Shown here in pieces: positions 1-12,254 of a stretch of DNA of 64,000 nt. The stretch is from Piliocolobus tephrosceles. Taxonomy: Eukaryota; Chordata; Mammalia; Primates; Cercopithecidae. The notes under the pieces are model-generated. The model saw only the letters and a program-made list of their open reading frames with translations, did no database searches and was not told the origin of the DNA. The stretch covers positions 110,017,440 to 110,081,439 of the forward strand of contig NC_045441.1 of NCBI RefSeq assembly GCF_002776525.5, read 5' to 3'. Numbering within the stretch: the first letter of the stretch is position 1; the number at the start of each line of letters is the position of its first letter. Position numbers and translations under genes: made by a program.

Positions 1-399
1 GTGGTGGTCATGGTGGTGAAGGTGAGGTAGAAAGGGGTGAGGTGAAAAGGCTAAGAAGAAAAATATCCTAGTTGTAGGAAAATCCTAAGAATACCCCAAA
101 GTTAAGTAGGGGTTAGCACTAGGAGATGGGGGAGAGAGTGCTAAGTTTGTTCCAGGAAAGGCACAACAAAAGGTAATTGCAGGCAATAGATGATACTCAA
201 GAAGTGAACAGTGGTAGCTTATTCCAATCTGGCAGGTATGGAGAGCAGGAGCCAGGCCACAAAAGGAGGGTCAGCAACAACCATGCAAAGCATCCCTCTA
301 CTTTTAATCCCCCTATTTCATTCATTTCTCTTTGTCTTGTTACCCTTGTGACCTCATTTCATACCACTCTCCACTTTGCTCACTCCTCTTTCTCTTTTC
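1..399. other. Intergenic sequence, nothing recognised
   Basis: A GGT-rich start followed by ordinary non-repetitive sequence. An open frame at 177-404 (+) has no recognisable motif and is probably chance. Confidence 0.6.
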
Positions 400-840
400 C
401 TTAAACATGCTAGATTCCCTCCTATTTTAAGTCCTTTGCTGTAGCTGTTCCTTCTGTCTAAAATGCTCTCCTGGTGATCTTCACTAGACTAATTCATTTA
501 CCTTCTCCATGTGTCTGCTTAACTCGTACCTTCTCAGTAAGGTCTATCATGCCCATCCTATTTAATACAGCTAACTGCTCCTTCATCCTCTGGCACGTCT
601 TACCCTACTCCATATACTTTCAAAATTCATAGTGGTTACCACCTTCACTCTCCAGCATGCCCTACCCTACTCTATATACTTCCAAAATTCATAGTGGTTA
701 CCACCTTCTAACATATTACAGAGTATTATTTGCTTATATATTATGTTTATTTTCTGCTAAGTATAAACTCATGTAGCAGGCATTTGTGTTTTATTCCTTG
801 ATGTATCTTAATACCCTAGAATAGTGCTCTAGGCAAGCTG
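400..840 (+). repeat. L2 LINE fragment
   Basis: The sequence follows the L2 3' region: a pyrimidine-rich tract with ctgttccttctgtctaaaatg, a run resembling the caggtctctgctcaaat block, then a segment ending near taccctagaatagtgctc, like the L2 phrase before cctggcacatag. It is highly diverged, as expected of a Mesozoic element, and contains a later local tandem duplication at 601-708. Confidence 0.6.
601..708 (+). repeat. Local tandem duplication, about 46 of 62 bases
   Basis: Bases 601-646 recur at 663-708 with two visible differences (ctccatatacttt against ctctatatacttc), giving a period of 62. The duplication lies inside the L2 fragment and must be younger than it. Confidence 0.88.
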
Positions 841-1455
841 GCCCAAGTTAATGCCAATCACAGATGTCACCTCTGAACCTGTACTTGTATCTTTAACCTA
901 GTCTAATATATATCACATGAATAAAAATGACGAAGCAGTAGTCCTTAGGCACCTATTGCTATTCTTCTGTAGCTCACCACCAACCCTCTTTACTATTACA
1001 CGATCTGAGTCTTGTGTATTAACCCACTACTGCCTGCCCAACCACCACCAAAAAGTGTCTCATATCCTCACAAACTTTTGGTCAGCTACTGCAAGGGTTC
1101 AACCATTTTTCTCTTTCTTTCCATTCTAGTTCCCTTATGCTAAATGGTATGACTTCTGCAAGTTCTTCCGTATCTTCTTGGCAAGGCTGCTGCTGTCATG
1201 AGAATCACATACTAAACCCACCACTTGGGCTTTTTCACTAAGTACCACCACTGAGTTGCTGGAGACTAGGCAATTGCACAGACATCTATAAAAATAGGCA
1301 AGAATGTCTTTATTGTGTCATGCTCTGCTGGAAGGGAACCCAAAAATATTTCCTTACTTGTGGAATTTTGCCAAGGACAGTGTCTTATTGAAGAAAAACC
1401 ATATCATTCATTAAATCTTTCTTGACTTCTAGCCATTTAGCGTTTTGTAAAGCAT
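841..1455. other. Intergenic, nothing recognised
   Basis: Unique AT-rich sequence. The open frame at 917-1,129 has no domain or family features. Confidence 0.5.
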
Positions 1456-1660
1456 CTATTTACTGAGCACATTTACCAGCACCAGCCCTATGCATTATTT
1501 TCTTTTTATCCTTGAAATAACCTTGAGAAACAAGGGTTATTCTCCTCGATTTTATAGATGAGGAACCCAAGACCAGAGAACTTAAATACTCACCAAGTGT
1601 CACATAGGTAATAGCTATGTGGCGATTAAAAGCCAGAACAATTAAACCCTGTAGAAGATG
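1456..1660 (-). repeat. MIR SINE
   Basis: It reads as the reverse complement of MIR: tactgagcacattta, ttctcctcgattttatagatgaggaac, and a segment like caaggtcacacagctagtaagtgg further right. Core and flanks are diverged. Confidence 0.75.
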
Positions 1661-3555
1661 ATGTACAGCTATATCTACCTTACCCTGCTGTCCATTTCAT
1701 CCTCCAGCTCATATGACTGTGGGCTGATAATTCAGAGAGTTACTCTCTTCTGAGAGACTATGTTTCTTCCAATTCCTACCAGCAGATCCTGACTAATGAC
1801 TCAATGATAGGGAGTTATAAAGGGCTAACCACTTGCTTCAAGGTAGGGCTAATTCTGTGGTGCAATTTGTGCTCCAGAGCATTCCTGTGGGATCAAACTG
1901 AAACTAGTCTCTAACTGAGCCACATTCTTGCCTCTCCTGACCTATCCTACTTCCTTCACTTTTCTTCTTTAGAGAAATCACTTGGACAAGAAAACTCATC
2001 TCATGCTTTCCTAGGAAACCCGACTGTTTCCTAGGAAACCTGACTTAAACCAGACCCATGATCCAATTTTTTAACTACTGCAGTACACTGCCCTCTTTTT
2101 TTATAAGACCAAGAGAGTTTACTCAGTTATTTCTTTCCTTACTATAAAGTGCCTCAATTGCTCATGTAAATGGATAGTACAATACAGTAGATCTCTATGA
2201 TGAATGCATCTTGTGATTGGGTTCAGTTGTTCTTACACTCTGTTCTTTTCATGGACAGTATTCTAAAGTTGAACATAGATGAATATTTGTAATCAGTCTT
2301 GTGAACTGCTGGCCCAAGGATTTCTAGTGGAAATTTTAGACTGCATTCCTCTGGATAGAGTTAAGTTTAATACTTCAGATTTTTTTTTCTGATAGTAAAA
2401 ATTGCAAAATTAGAAAGTTTGAATACTTTTTGATAACAGAATACTAGGTTCCATGAAAGAGCATATATTTTCTCTATTCCACAGTATTATGGGTTGTACC
2501 TCTAGCTTTTCAGGAGTTCTTTAAATACTGGAAATAATATGTAGTTTTTGTGAAACAAATTACATGTACATCCAGGATTAAAATACATATACTCTACAGT
2601 AATAAGAAGGTACTACAAAATGTCTGGGTAGAAATTGGAAACACAAAAGAAGATTAAGAAACAAAATTATTTAGCAAGATGATATTCACAAAGAGCTTTA
2701 TTTTTCCAAGCACACATTAATATTCTACCATTGGCTGACTGAAATGTATGTCTTATCATTACAAATAACTTCTGTGTAATCAATCCACACAAAGCATTCC
2801 AGTGGAGGTCCTTGTTGATTACAGATTATCCATTTTTACTTCAAGGTCAGGGAAGCGGATAGAATTTGTAATGAATGGTATAATTGTTGAACATTTAAAC
2901 AAACACAGTCTATTTGGAGGTGAACAGTATGATTTACGTAATGGGAAATCATGCCAACCAATCAGGTTTGGTTTAATAAAATGATAAATAGTTATTTGAA
3001 AAAAAGAGGAACAATTAGATGTAACTTATTAACATTAGAAAAAATACCTTTGACAAAGTCTCCCTTTTCCCTGCTGTGCCCTATCATCCCCACACACTTC
3101 CCAACACACACACATCCCCCGCAAACTGTTTCTTAAAAAGATACACTACAAGATTGGAGGAAATGCTTTATTTTATCTAGAAATTGACTAAGAAACCAGG
3201 AATGAAGAGTTGGAACAGTTGCTTTTTAAAAAAGAAAACCGGTAGTTGGCTTCCTCAGTACGAGGTACTGACATTAATCTAAATTTTTTACAGATCAAGC
3301 ACTTATATTAAATCTTTGCATTCGCAATTGTATTAAGTGAGTGACTTTTATATGTGAAAAAAAATTAACAAAGAGGTTTTAAAAGTCTGAGATGCCAGGA
3401 GAGAGAACAGAAGGAAGAGAGTTGAACTTTGGTATGGCTAAGTATAAGATAAGGTGTATGGCTAGAAATAATTCAAATTATAATTGTGGGGACATGATCT
3501 TATGAGGTCATAGAGCTTCCCTACAGATTTTTGGAAATTAAAAATGATGGTTCAC
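1661..3555. other. Intergenic, mostly unassigned
   Basis: No coding or repeat signal recognised except the paired palindromes at 2,007-2,038 and a C-rich short tract near 3,060-3,120. Confidence 0.5.
2007..2038. promoter_or_regulatory. Paired 12-bp palindromes (STAT6-like), direct repeat
   Basis: TTTCCTAGGAAA occurs at 2,007-2,018 and again at 2,027-2,038. Each copy is a perfect 12-base palindrome containing TTC-N4-GAA, the spacing preferred by STAT6. The copies are 20 bases apart centre to centre, about two helical turns, and flanking bases are also duplicated. The pair sits about 33.6 kb upstream of the CFTR ATG. Function is unproven; a simple 20-base tandem duplication would also explain the layout. 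Confidence 0.3.
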
Positions 3556-3990
3556 ATTTAAAACATTTTTAATTTTATCTTTATTGTGGTGAAATATACA
3601 TAACATTTACCATTATAACAGTTCTAGTGGCATTAAGTATATTCACAATACTGTACGGCCATCACTGTCATCCATTTCCAGAACTTTTTCATCACGCCAA
3701 ACAGAAACTTTGTATCCATTGGACAGAAACTCCCCATTCCCCTTTACCCCTTATCCCCTGGTAACCTCTACTCTCTCTATCTCTGTGAATTTGCCTATTG
3801 TAGGTACTCCTATAGGTGGAATCACATAGTATTTGTCCTTTCTTGTCTGATCACTTAGCAATGTTTTCAAGCATAATGTTTTCTTGTCACTTAGCATAAT
3901 GTTTTCAACGGTCATCCATATTGTAGCATGTATCAGAACCTTATTCCTTTTTATGGCTGAATAATATTCCATTGTATGTATATTTTCTTT
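3556..3990 (-). repeat. Old L1 (L1M class) 3' end
   Basis: It contains the reverse complement of an old L1 3'UTR (tgtggtgaaatatacataaca, ccatttccagaactttttcatcac, cccctggtaacc) and runs into the ORF2 terminus, ggctgaataatattccattgtatg. The minus strand at 3,751-3,972 translates to MEYYSAIKRNKV, a decayed ORF2 C terminus. An internal duplication (agcaatgttttcaagcataatgttttc) is visible near 3,857-3,906. Confidence 0.8.
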
Positions 3991-4158
3991 TACTTTTCCT
4001 TTTGGAGACAGGATCTTGCTCTGTTGGCCAAGCTATAATAGTGCAGTGGCACTCTTGTAGCTCATTGTAACCTTAAACTCCTAGGCTCAGGCGATCCTTC
4101 TGCCTCGGCTTTTCACAGCACAGGAATTACAGATGTGAGCCACTGTGCCTGGCTTATA
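3991..4158 (-). repeat. Free Alu monomer (FLAM/FRAM type)
   Basis: About 160 bases resemble one Alu arm in reverse: ggagacaggatcttgctctgttgg through ttacagatgtgagccactgtgcctggc. There is no second arm, and the divergence fits the monomer stage that preceded dimeric Alu. Confidence 0.75.
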
Positions 4159-4160
4159 TG

Positions 4161-4385
4161 TTTTCTTTAAAAAGAAAGTGTATACTATCAGCCATGCACT
4201 ATGTTAAATATTATATGGCTAATATCTCATTTAATCCTCACTACAGCTAATAGAGTAGATAATATTATTATCTCCAATTTATAGATGAGAACACTTTGCC
4301 CTAGAAAGTTTAAATAGCATATTTTAGTAAGTGGTGGAGATGGGATTTAAACTAGGTCTGTTTATCTCTACTGTTCAATTGACAA
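4161..4385 (-). repeat. MIR SINE
   Basis: Reverse MIR: catgcactatgttaaat, atctcatttaatcctcactac, tatctccaatttatagatgag, agtaagtggtggagatggg. The 3' flank is cut by the large L1 at 4,409. Confidence 0.75.
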
Positions 4386-4408
4386 TCCTGAACTTCAAAA
4401 ACTATATG

Positions 4409-7400
4409 AGAGCAGAGCAAGATGGTGGAATAGAAGCCTATGCCATTCATCCTCCTCATTGGAATACCAAATTTTAACAGCTATCTTCACACAGAAAAGC
4501 ACCATCACAAGAACCGAAAATCAGGTGAGCGATCACAGTACCTAATTTTAACTTCGTATTGTGGAAAGAGACATTGAGGAAGGCAGTCTTGAATCGCCGA
4601 TGCCACCCCTCCCTCATCCCCCAGCAGCAGCCAGTGTGGTGCAGGGAGATAATTTGTGCACTTTGGGGAGGGAAGAGCACAGCGACTGGGGAACTTTACA
4701 TTGAACTCAGTGCTGCCCTGTCACAGCAGAGAATAAAGACATGCTGGGCTCAGCCAGTGCCTGCACAGGGAGGGAGCATTTGGACCAGCCCTAGCCAGAG
4801 GTGAATCACCAGCCCAGGGGTTAGAATGTGAGTTTCTCAGCAAGCCTCGCCACTGTGGGCTTAAGTGTTCTGGGGTCTAGGTATACTAGAAAGGCTGTCT
4901 AGGGCACAGGACTACAATTCCTAGGCAACTCCTAGTGCTAGGCTGGGCTTAGAGCCAGTGAACTAGGGTGGCACCTGACCTAGGAAGATACCAGCTGCTG
5001 CAGTTAACGGAGTGCTTAAGCCATCCCTTCCCCAACCCCAGGCCGCATGGCTCACAGCAACAAAAGTGACTCCTTCCTTCTGCTTAGAGGAGAGGAGAGC
5101 AAAGAGTCAAAAGGACTTTAATTTGCATCTTGGATACCAGCTCCACCACAGTAGGATAGGGCACCAGGGAGAGTTGTGAGGCCCCCATTCCAGGCCCTAA
5201 CTCCTGGATGATATTTCTTGATATTTCAAGGGAATTGCTGCCTTGAAGGGAAGGACCAGTCCTGGTAGGATTCATCACCTGATGACTAACGAGCCCTTGG
5301 GCTCTGAATAACCACCAGTGATAACCCGGGAGAATGCCATGGGCCTTGGGCTGTGAGACGTGCTGGCTTCAGGGGTGACTCAACACATTCTTAGCTGTGG
5401 TGGAAATGGTGAAAGACTCTTTCTGTTTGAGGAAAGCAGAGGGGGAAGGTAAAGGGGACTTTGTTTTGCACCCTAGGCAACAGCTCAGTCACAGTGGGGG
5501 TAGAGCAACAAGCAGAGGTCCCTGAGTCCAGGCCTAGGCTCTTGGACAGCATTTATAGACCTGCCCTGGGTCAGAAGAGGAGCCTGCTGACATGAAGGAG
5601 AAGTCTCAGACCAGGCAACATTCACCACAAACTGGGTGGAAGAGCCCTTGGGCTTTAAACATCGGCGGTGGCCTGGCAGAACCCCTGGGGACCGATGGTG
5701 CTGGTGGCCACAGGGAGAGGCTCCTCTGTCTGTAGAAAGAGGAGAGAAAGGTGGGAAGAACTTTGTCTTATGATTTGAGTGCCAGCTTAGTCACAGTACA
5801 ATAGAACATCAGGTAAATTGCCAAGGTTGTTTTGACTCCAATCCCTAGCTCCCAGACAGCATCTCTGGACATGCCCACAGCCTGGGAGAACTCACTACTC
5901 TGAAGGCAAAGGCCTTAGGCAAGGTCCAGTGCTGTGCTGGCTTCATGTTTGACCCCACACAGTCCCAGTGGTGGTGGCCACAGGGATGCTTATATCACCA
6001 CATTCCCAGTTTCAGGTGGCTCAGCATAGAGAGAGATATTCCATTTGTTTGGGAGAAAGGGAAAAGAGTAAGAGTCGCTGCCTGATAATCCAGACACTTC
6101 TTCCAAATCTTATCCAAGACCACCAAGGTGGTATCTCTATGAGTCTGCAAAAACCACAGCATTATTGGGCTTTGGGCCCAATTCCCTCAAAATACCTGGA
6201 AAGCCTTCACAAGAAGGACAGGCATAAACAAGTCCAGACAATGAGGACTGCAATACCTCTTCAATACCCAGATGCTGACAAACATCTTTAAGCATCAACA
6301 ACATCCAGGAAAATATGACCTCACCAAATGAACTAAATAAGGCACCAGAGACCAATTCTAGTGCCTTATTTATATATCTGTAAGCATCAACAACATCCAG
6401 GAAACATCTATAAGCATCAACAACATCCAGGAAACATCTATAAACAACATCCAGGAAACATATATAAGCATCTATAAGCAACAACATCCTAGAAAACATG
6501 ACCTCACCAAATGAACTAAATAAGGCACTAGGGACCAATCCTGGTGCCTAGAAACAGACATGTAACCTTTCAGATAAATTCAAAAGGGCCGTGTAGAGGA
6601 AACTGAAAGAAATTCAAGATAGCACAGAGAAGGAATTCAGAATTGTATCAGATAAATTTAACAAAGAGATCGAAATAATTAAAAAGAATCAAGAAAATTT
6701 AGAGTTGAAAAATAAAATCGATATGCTGAAGAATGTATCAGAGTCTCTTGATAGCAGAAAGGATCAAACATAAGAAAGAATGAGTGAGCTTGAAGACAGG
6801 TTATTTGAAAATACACAGAGGAGACAAAAGAAAAATAGAATATAAAAAAAGAAGCATGCCTATAGGATCTAGAAAATAGACTCAAAAGGGCAAATCTAAG
6901 AGTTAATGACCTTAAAGATGAGGTAGAGAAAGAGATAGAAGTAGAAAATTTATTCAAATAGATAGTATCAGAGAATTTCTGAAACCCAGAGAAACATATC
7001 AACATTCAACTACAATGAAGTTATAGAACACCAAGCAGATTTAACCCAAAGAAGACCGGCTCAAGGCATTTAATAATCAAGCTCTCAAAGGTCAAGGATA
7101 AAAAAAAAAGGATCCTAAAAGCAGCAAGAGAAAATAAGTGAATTATGTATAATGGAGCTCCAATATGTTTGGCAGCAGACTTTTCAGTGGAAATCTTACA
7201 GGCCAGGAGATCATGGCACAACATATTTAAAGTACTGAAGGACTAAAACTTTTACCCTAAATAGTATATCCAGCAAAAATATCCTTTACGCATGAAGGAG
7301 AAATAAAGACCTTCCCAGACAAGCACAAGCTGAAGGATATCACCAACACCAGACCTGTTCTACAAGAAATGCTAAAGGGGGTTCTTCGGTCTATAAAAAT

Positions 7401-10400
7401 AAAAGGATGTTAATGAGCAAGAAGAAATCACCTAAAGGTACAAAACTCACTGGTAATAGCAAGCGCACAGAAACACAAAGAATAGTATGACATATAATTG
7501 TGGTATGTAAACTTGACTTCTGTAGAAAGACTACATGATGAACTAATGAAAACTAATAATGACAACTACTTTTCAAGGCCTAAACAGTGCAATAAGACAT
7601 AAAGAAACAACTAAAAGTTAAAAGGCAGGGGGACAGATTTAAAGTGTAGAGTTTTAATTTTCTTTTTGTGTGTTTGTTTATGCAATCAGTGTTAAGTTGT
7701 CATCAGTTTAAAATAATAGATAGTGGGCTATGAGATAGTATTGACAAGCCTTGATGGTAACTTCAGATAGAAAAATATACAACGATACACAAAAAATAAA
7801 AAGGAAGAAATTAAAGCATATCACTAGAGAAAATCACCTTCACTGAAAGGAAAACAGAAAGTAAAGAAGGAAGAGAAGGCTGTAAAACCACCAGAAAACA
7901 AATAATGAAATTGCAAGGGTAAGTCCCTACATATCAATAATAACATTGAATGTAAGGGGACTAAACTCTTCAATCAATAGACATAGAGTGGCTGAAAAAA
8001 ACAAGACCCAGTGGTCTGTTGTCTACAAGAAACACACTTCATCTATAAAGATACACATAGACTGAAAATAAAGGAATAGAAAAAGATATTCCAAAGCAAT
8101 GGAAACCAAAATAGAGCAGGAGTGGCCACACTTATATCAGAGAAAAATAGATTTCAAGACAAAAACTGTAAGAGGAAACAAGATCATTATATGATGATAA
8201 AGGGGTTAATTCAGCCAGAGGACATCATGATTATAAATATATATGCACCCAACAAGTGCATATATATTTACAATATATATTAATAGCATCGCTGCTGAAA
8301 TCTACAAAATCACCCAGATATATAAAGCAAATATTATTAGAGCTAAAGAGAGAGATAGATATACCCCAATACAATAATAGCTGGAGACTTGAACACCCGA
8401 CTTTCAGCATTGGACAGATCTCCCACACAAAATCAACAAAGAAACATTGGACTTAATTTGCACTATAGAACAAATACTCCAAAAAATGGACCAAGAGGGA
8501 ATACTTCTAAACTCATTCTGTGAGGTCAGTATTACACTGATACCAAAACCAGACAAAAACACATCAAAAAAGAAAACTACGGGCTAGTATCTCCTACAAA
8601 TATTGCTGCAAATATCCTCAATAAAATACCAGCAACCAAATTCAATGATACCTTAAAAGCTCACTCATCATGACCAAGTGGAGTTTATCCCAGGGATGCA
8701 AAGATGGTTCAATATATGCAAATCAATCAATGTGATACATCATATCAACAGAACGAAGGACAAAAAGCATACGATCATTTCAATTTATGCTGAAAAAGCA
8801 TTTGATAAAATTCAACATCCCTTTATTACAAAAACTCTAAAAAACTTGGTATATGAAGAACATACCTCAACATAATAAAAGCCACATACAACAGACCCAC
8901 AGATAGTGTCATACTGAATGGGGAAAAACTGAAAGCCTTTTCTGTTAGATCTGGAACATGACAAGGATGCCCACTTTCACCACTGTTACTCAAAATAATA
9001 CTGGAAGTCTTGGAGTAATCAGGCAAAAGAAAGAAAGGGCATTCAAGTAGGAAAGCCAGAAGTCAAATAATCCTTGTTTGTAGAGGATATGATCTTATAT
9101 TTGGAAAAACCTAAAGATTCCACCAAAAAACTATTAGAACTGATAAACAAATTCAGTAAAATTGCAATATACAAAAATCAATAGCATTTCTATATGTCAT
9201 CAGTGAACAATCTGAAAAAGAATTCAAAAAAGTAATCCAATGTAAAATAGCCACAAAAATGTACTTAGGAATTAACCAGAGAAGTTAAAGATCTCTACAA
9301 TGAAAACTATGAACCATTAATGAAATTAAAGAAGATACCAAAAAATGGAAAGATATTCCATGTTTATGGATTGGAAGAATCCTAAAATTTATGTGGAATT
9401 ACAAAAGACCCAAAATAGCCAAGGCTATCCTGAGGAAACAGAACAAAACTGGAGGAATCACATTACCTGACTTCAAATTATACTACAGAGCTATAGTAAC
9501 CAAAACAGCATGATACTGGCATAAAAACAGACATATAGACCAATGGGACAGAAAACCCAGAAAAGATAACCCATAGACAAATCCACACATCTACGGTGAA
9601 CTCATTTTTGACAAAGGTTCCAGGAACGTACACTGGGAAAAAGACAGTCTATTCAATAATTGGTACTGGGAAAACTGTACAAGCATATGCAAAAGAATGA
9701 AACTAGACCCCTATTTGTTGCCATACACAAGAATCAAATCAAAATGGATTAAATACTTAAATCTGAGACCTCAAACTATGAAACTACTCCAAGGAAACAC
9801 TGGGGAAAATCTCCAGGACTTTGGTCAAAAATTTCTTGAGCAATACCCCACAAGCATAGGCAACCAAAGCACAAATGGACAAATGGGATCACATCAAGTT
9901 ACAAGGCTTCTGCAGAGCAAAGGAAGCAATCAACAAAGTGAAGAGATGATACAACCCACAGAATGGGAGAAAATATTTACAAACTATTCATCTGACAAAA
10001 AATTAATAACCAGAATATGTATGGAGCTTAACTCTATAGGAAAATATCTAATCTGATTTAGAAATGGGCAAAGATTTGAATAGACATTTCTCAAAAGAAG
10101 ACATACAAATGGCAAACAGGCATATGAAAAAGTGCTCAGTATCACTGATCACCAGTGAAAAGCAAATACAAATTATAATGATATATCATCTCACCCCAGT
10201 TAAAATGGCTTTTATCCAAAAGACAGGCAATAACAAATGCTGGCAAAGATGTGCAGAAAAGGGAACCCTTGTATGCTATCAGTTGGAATGAAAATTAGTA
10301 AAACCACTATGGAGAATGGTTTGGAGGTTCCTCAAAAAACTTAAAAATAACATATGATCCAGCAATCCCACTGGTAGGTATATACCCAAAAGAAAGGAAA

Positions 10401-11025
10401 TTAGTGTACCAAAGAGATAGCTGCACTCCTATATTTGTTGCATCACTGTTCACAATAGCCAAGATTTGGAAGCAACCTAAGTGTCCATCAACAGATGAAT
10501 GGATAAGAAATTGTGTTACTTATTCACAATGGAGCACTATTCAGCCATAAAAAATGAGTTTCAGTCATTTGTGACAACATTGTTGGAACTAAAAGTCATT
10601 ATGTTAAGTGAAATAAGTCAAGCACAGAAAGACAGACATCACATTCTCACTTATTTGTGGGATCTAAAAATCAAAACGATTGAACTCAGGGAGATGGAGA
10701 ATAGAATGGCTGTCACCAGAGGTTGGGAAGTGGGAAAGTGGCAATGGCTAATGGGTGCAAAAAAAAAAATTAGAAAGAATGAATAAGACTTAGCATTTGA
10801 TAGAACAACAGGGGGACTATAGTCAATAATAATTTAATTGTACATTTTAAAGTGACTAAGGGCATAATTGAATTGTTTGTAACACAAAGGATAAATGCTT
10901 GAGAGGATTGATACCCTATTTCCCATAATATGATTATTACACATTTTATGACTGTACCAAAATATCTAATGCACTCTATAAGTATATACACTTACTATGT
11001 ACCCACAAAAAATTTTAAGAAGAAA
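4409..11025 (+). mobile_element. Near full-length, inactive L1 (L1PB/L1MA-like)
   Basis: It starts with agcagagcaagatggtgg, the usual L1 5' end, and ends with actatgtacccacaaaaaat near 11,010, typical of L1PB/L1MA 3'UTRs. The first 2.1 kb is a long GC-richer 5'UTR. ORF1-like sequence covers about 6,545-7,650 and ORF2-like sequence about 7,900-10,790. ORF2 is broken into many frames (readable pieces at 9,697-10,056, 10,064-10,291 and 10,499-10,786). It has an internal deletion of roughly 0.9 kb near 8,477 and another of about 0.1 kb near 9,380. The reverse-transcriptase FADD motif reads FVED at 9,077-9,088. The element cannot move. Confidence 0.9.
6289..6545 (+). repeat. Minisatellite inside the L1 5' region
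   Basis: A unit of about 24 bases containing agcatcaacaacatccagg recurs, complete or partial, at least five times between 6,289 and 6,495. The block atgacctcaccaaatgaac occurs near 6,315 and again near 6,499, so a segment of about 184 bases was duplicated first. The complementary strand reads as repeats of FLDVVDAY, an artefact of the DNA repeat. Confidence 0.88.
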
Positions 11026-11404
11026 TATATAAAGTTATAGGAGAACATGTAGGGAATGAAATTTTAGAGTAAACAGAATTGAAGGATTTGCTGTTGCATT
11101 TTCTTTGAATAGATGAAGGTAGAAAGGCAAAATGATTGGAGTTAAATCTTGAAGGATATGTTTAGGATAAATAGAATCTTTTTTGATAAATCCTGGAATA
11201 TTAGAAATAGAGATCTTCACTTAAAATTTTTCAAAAGAAAAAATTTCAAAAGAAAAAGAATTACTATGTTATTTAAGAAGTAGAAGTCATAGAGACTGAA
11301 AATATGGATAGTTGTAAATAAGGGTTTATATAGGTTCAAATATTCTATTAAGAAAAAATAAGGATATTATGAGATTTCAACCCTAACTTGTTTTTAATTC
11401 ATTC
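11026..11404. other. Intergenic, nothing recognised
   Basis: AT-rich unique sequence with a short local repeat of tttcaaaagaaaa near 11,227-11,258. Confidence 0.5.
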
Positions 11405-11500
11405 ATTAATTTGTTTGTTTGTTTGTAAAGCCAGGGTCTTCCCATCTTGCCCAGGCTGGTCTTGAATTCCTGGCCTTAAGCAGTCCTTAAGCTGATGGCA
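11405..11500 (-). repeat. Truncated old Alu fragment
   Basis: A (TTGT)n stretch precedes agggtcttcccatcttgcccaggctggtcttgaattcctgg, the reverse right arm of an old Alu, which then fades out. Confidence 0.6.
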
Positions 11501-11690
11501 TGTAAGGCAACTATACTGTCCTACATCACATGCTGTAGTCACATCTTTAAAGCCAGATGAATTAGCTTAGAGGTTATCTGTTAAACTTTCAATCTCCAAC
11601 AAACTGTTCATTAATCTGTACTTTAACCCTCCAATGTCAGGAAGAACACAGTTTCATTTCATCATTGGACTATTCAGACATACTGTTTTT

Positions 11691-11980
11691 GTTTGTTTTC
11701 TTGAGATGGAGTCTCGCTCTGTCGCCAGGCTGGAGTGCAGTGGCACCATTTTGGCTCACTGCAACCTCCAACTCTCTGGTTCGAGCAATTCTCCTGCCTC
11801 AGCCTCCCTAATAGCTGGGATTACAGGCACGCGCCACCATGCCCAGCTAATTTTTTGTTTTTCTGTAGAGACAGGGTTTCACCATGTTGGCTAGGATGGT
11901 CTCCATCTCCTGACCTCGTGATCCGCCTGCCTTGGCCTCCCAAAGTGCTGGGATTATAGGTGTGAGCCACTGCGGCCAGC
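11691..11980 (-). repeat. AluS
   Basis: Full-length dimeric Alu in reverse, from ttgagatggagtctcgctctg to ggattataggtgtgagccac. Target-site duplication cagacatactgttt (11,675) and cagacgtactgttt (11,981) flanks it. Confidence 0.95.
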
Positions 11981-12254
11981 CAGACGTACTGTTTTATGTT
12001 GAGAATGTATCTTCATCTTTTGACTTTCCAGCCTAGGGTCTTACTCTTTTCATGAGACTATGCAGAGCAAGTCTAATGTTTTCACCCCATGAGCATTTCA
12101 AATATTCGAAGACAATGTCAAATATTTCCTACTTTCTTCCTCTTAATCTTAATCATGGCTCAAGATTAGTAGCCATGACTAGAGAGTCCAAGATACTAGA
12201 GAATAAAGTTCAGATTTTGCTCTTAAGATGCTTATAGATTTCTAACAGGCTACA

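Noticed and set aside
6137..6538. 133-codon minus-strand frame with FLDVVDAY repeats
   Set aside because: The peptide repeats are the reverse translation of an L1 minisatellite, not a repeat protein.
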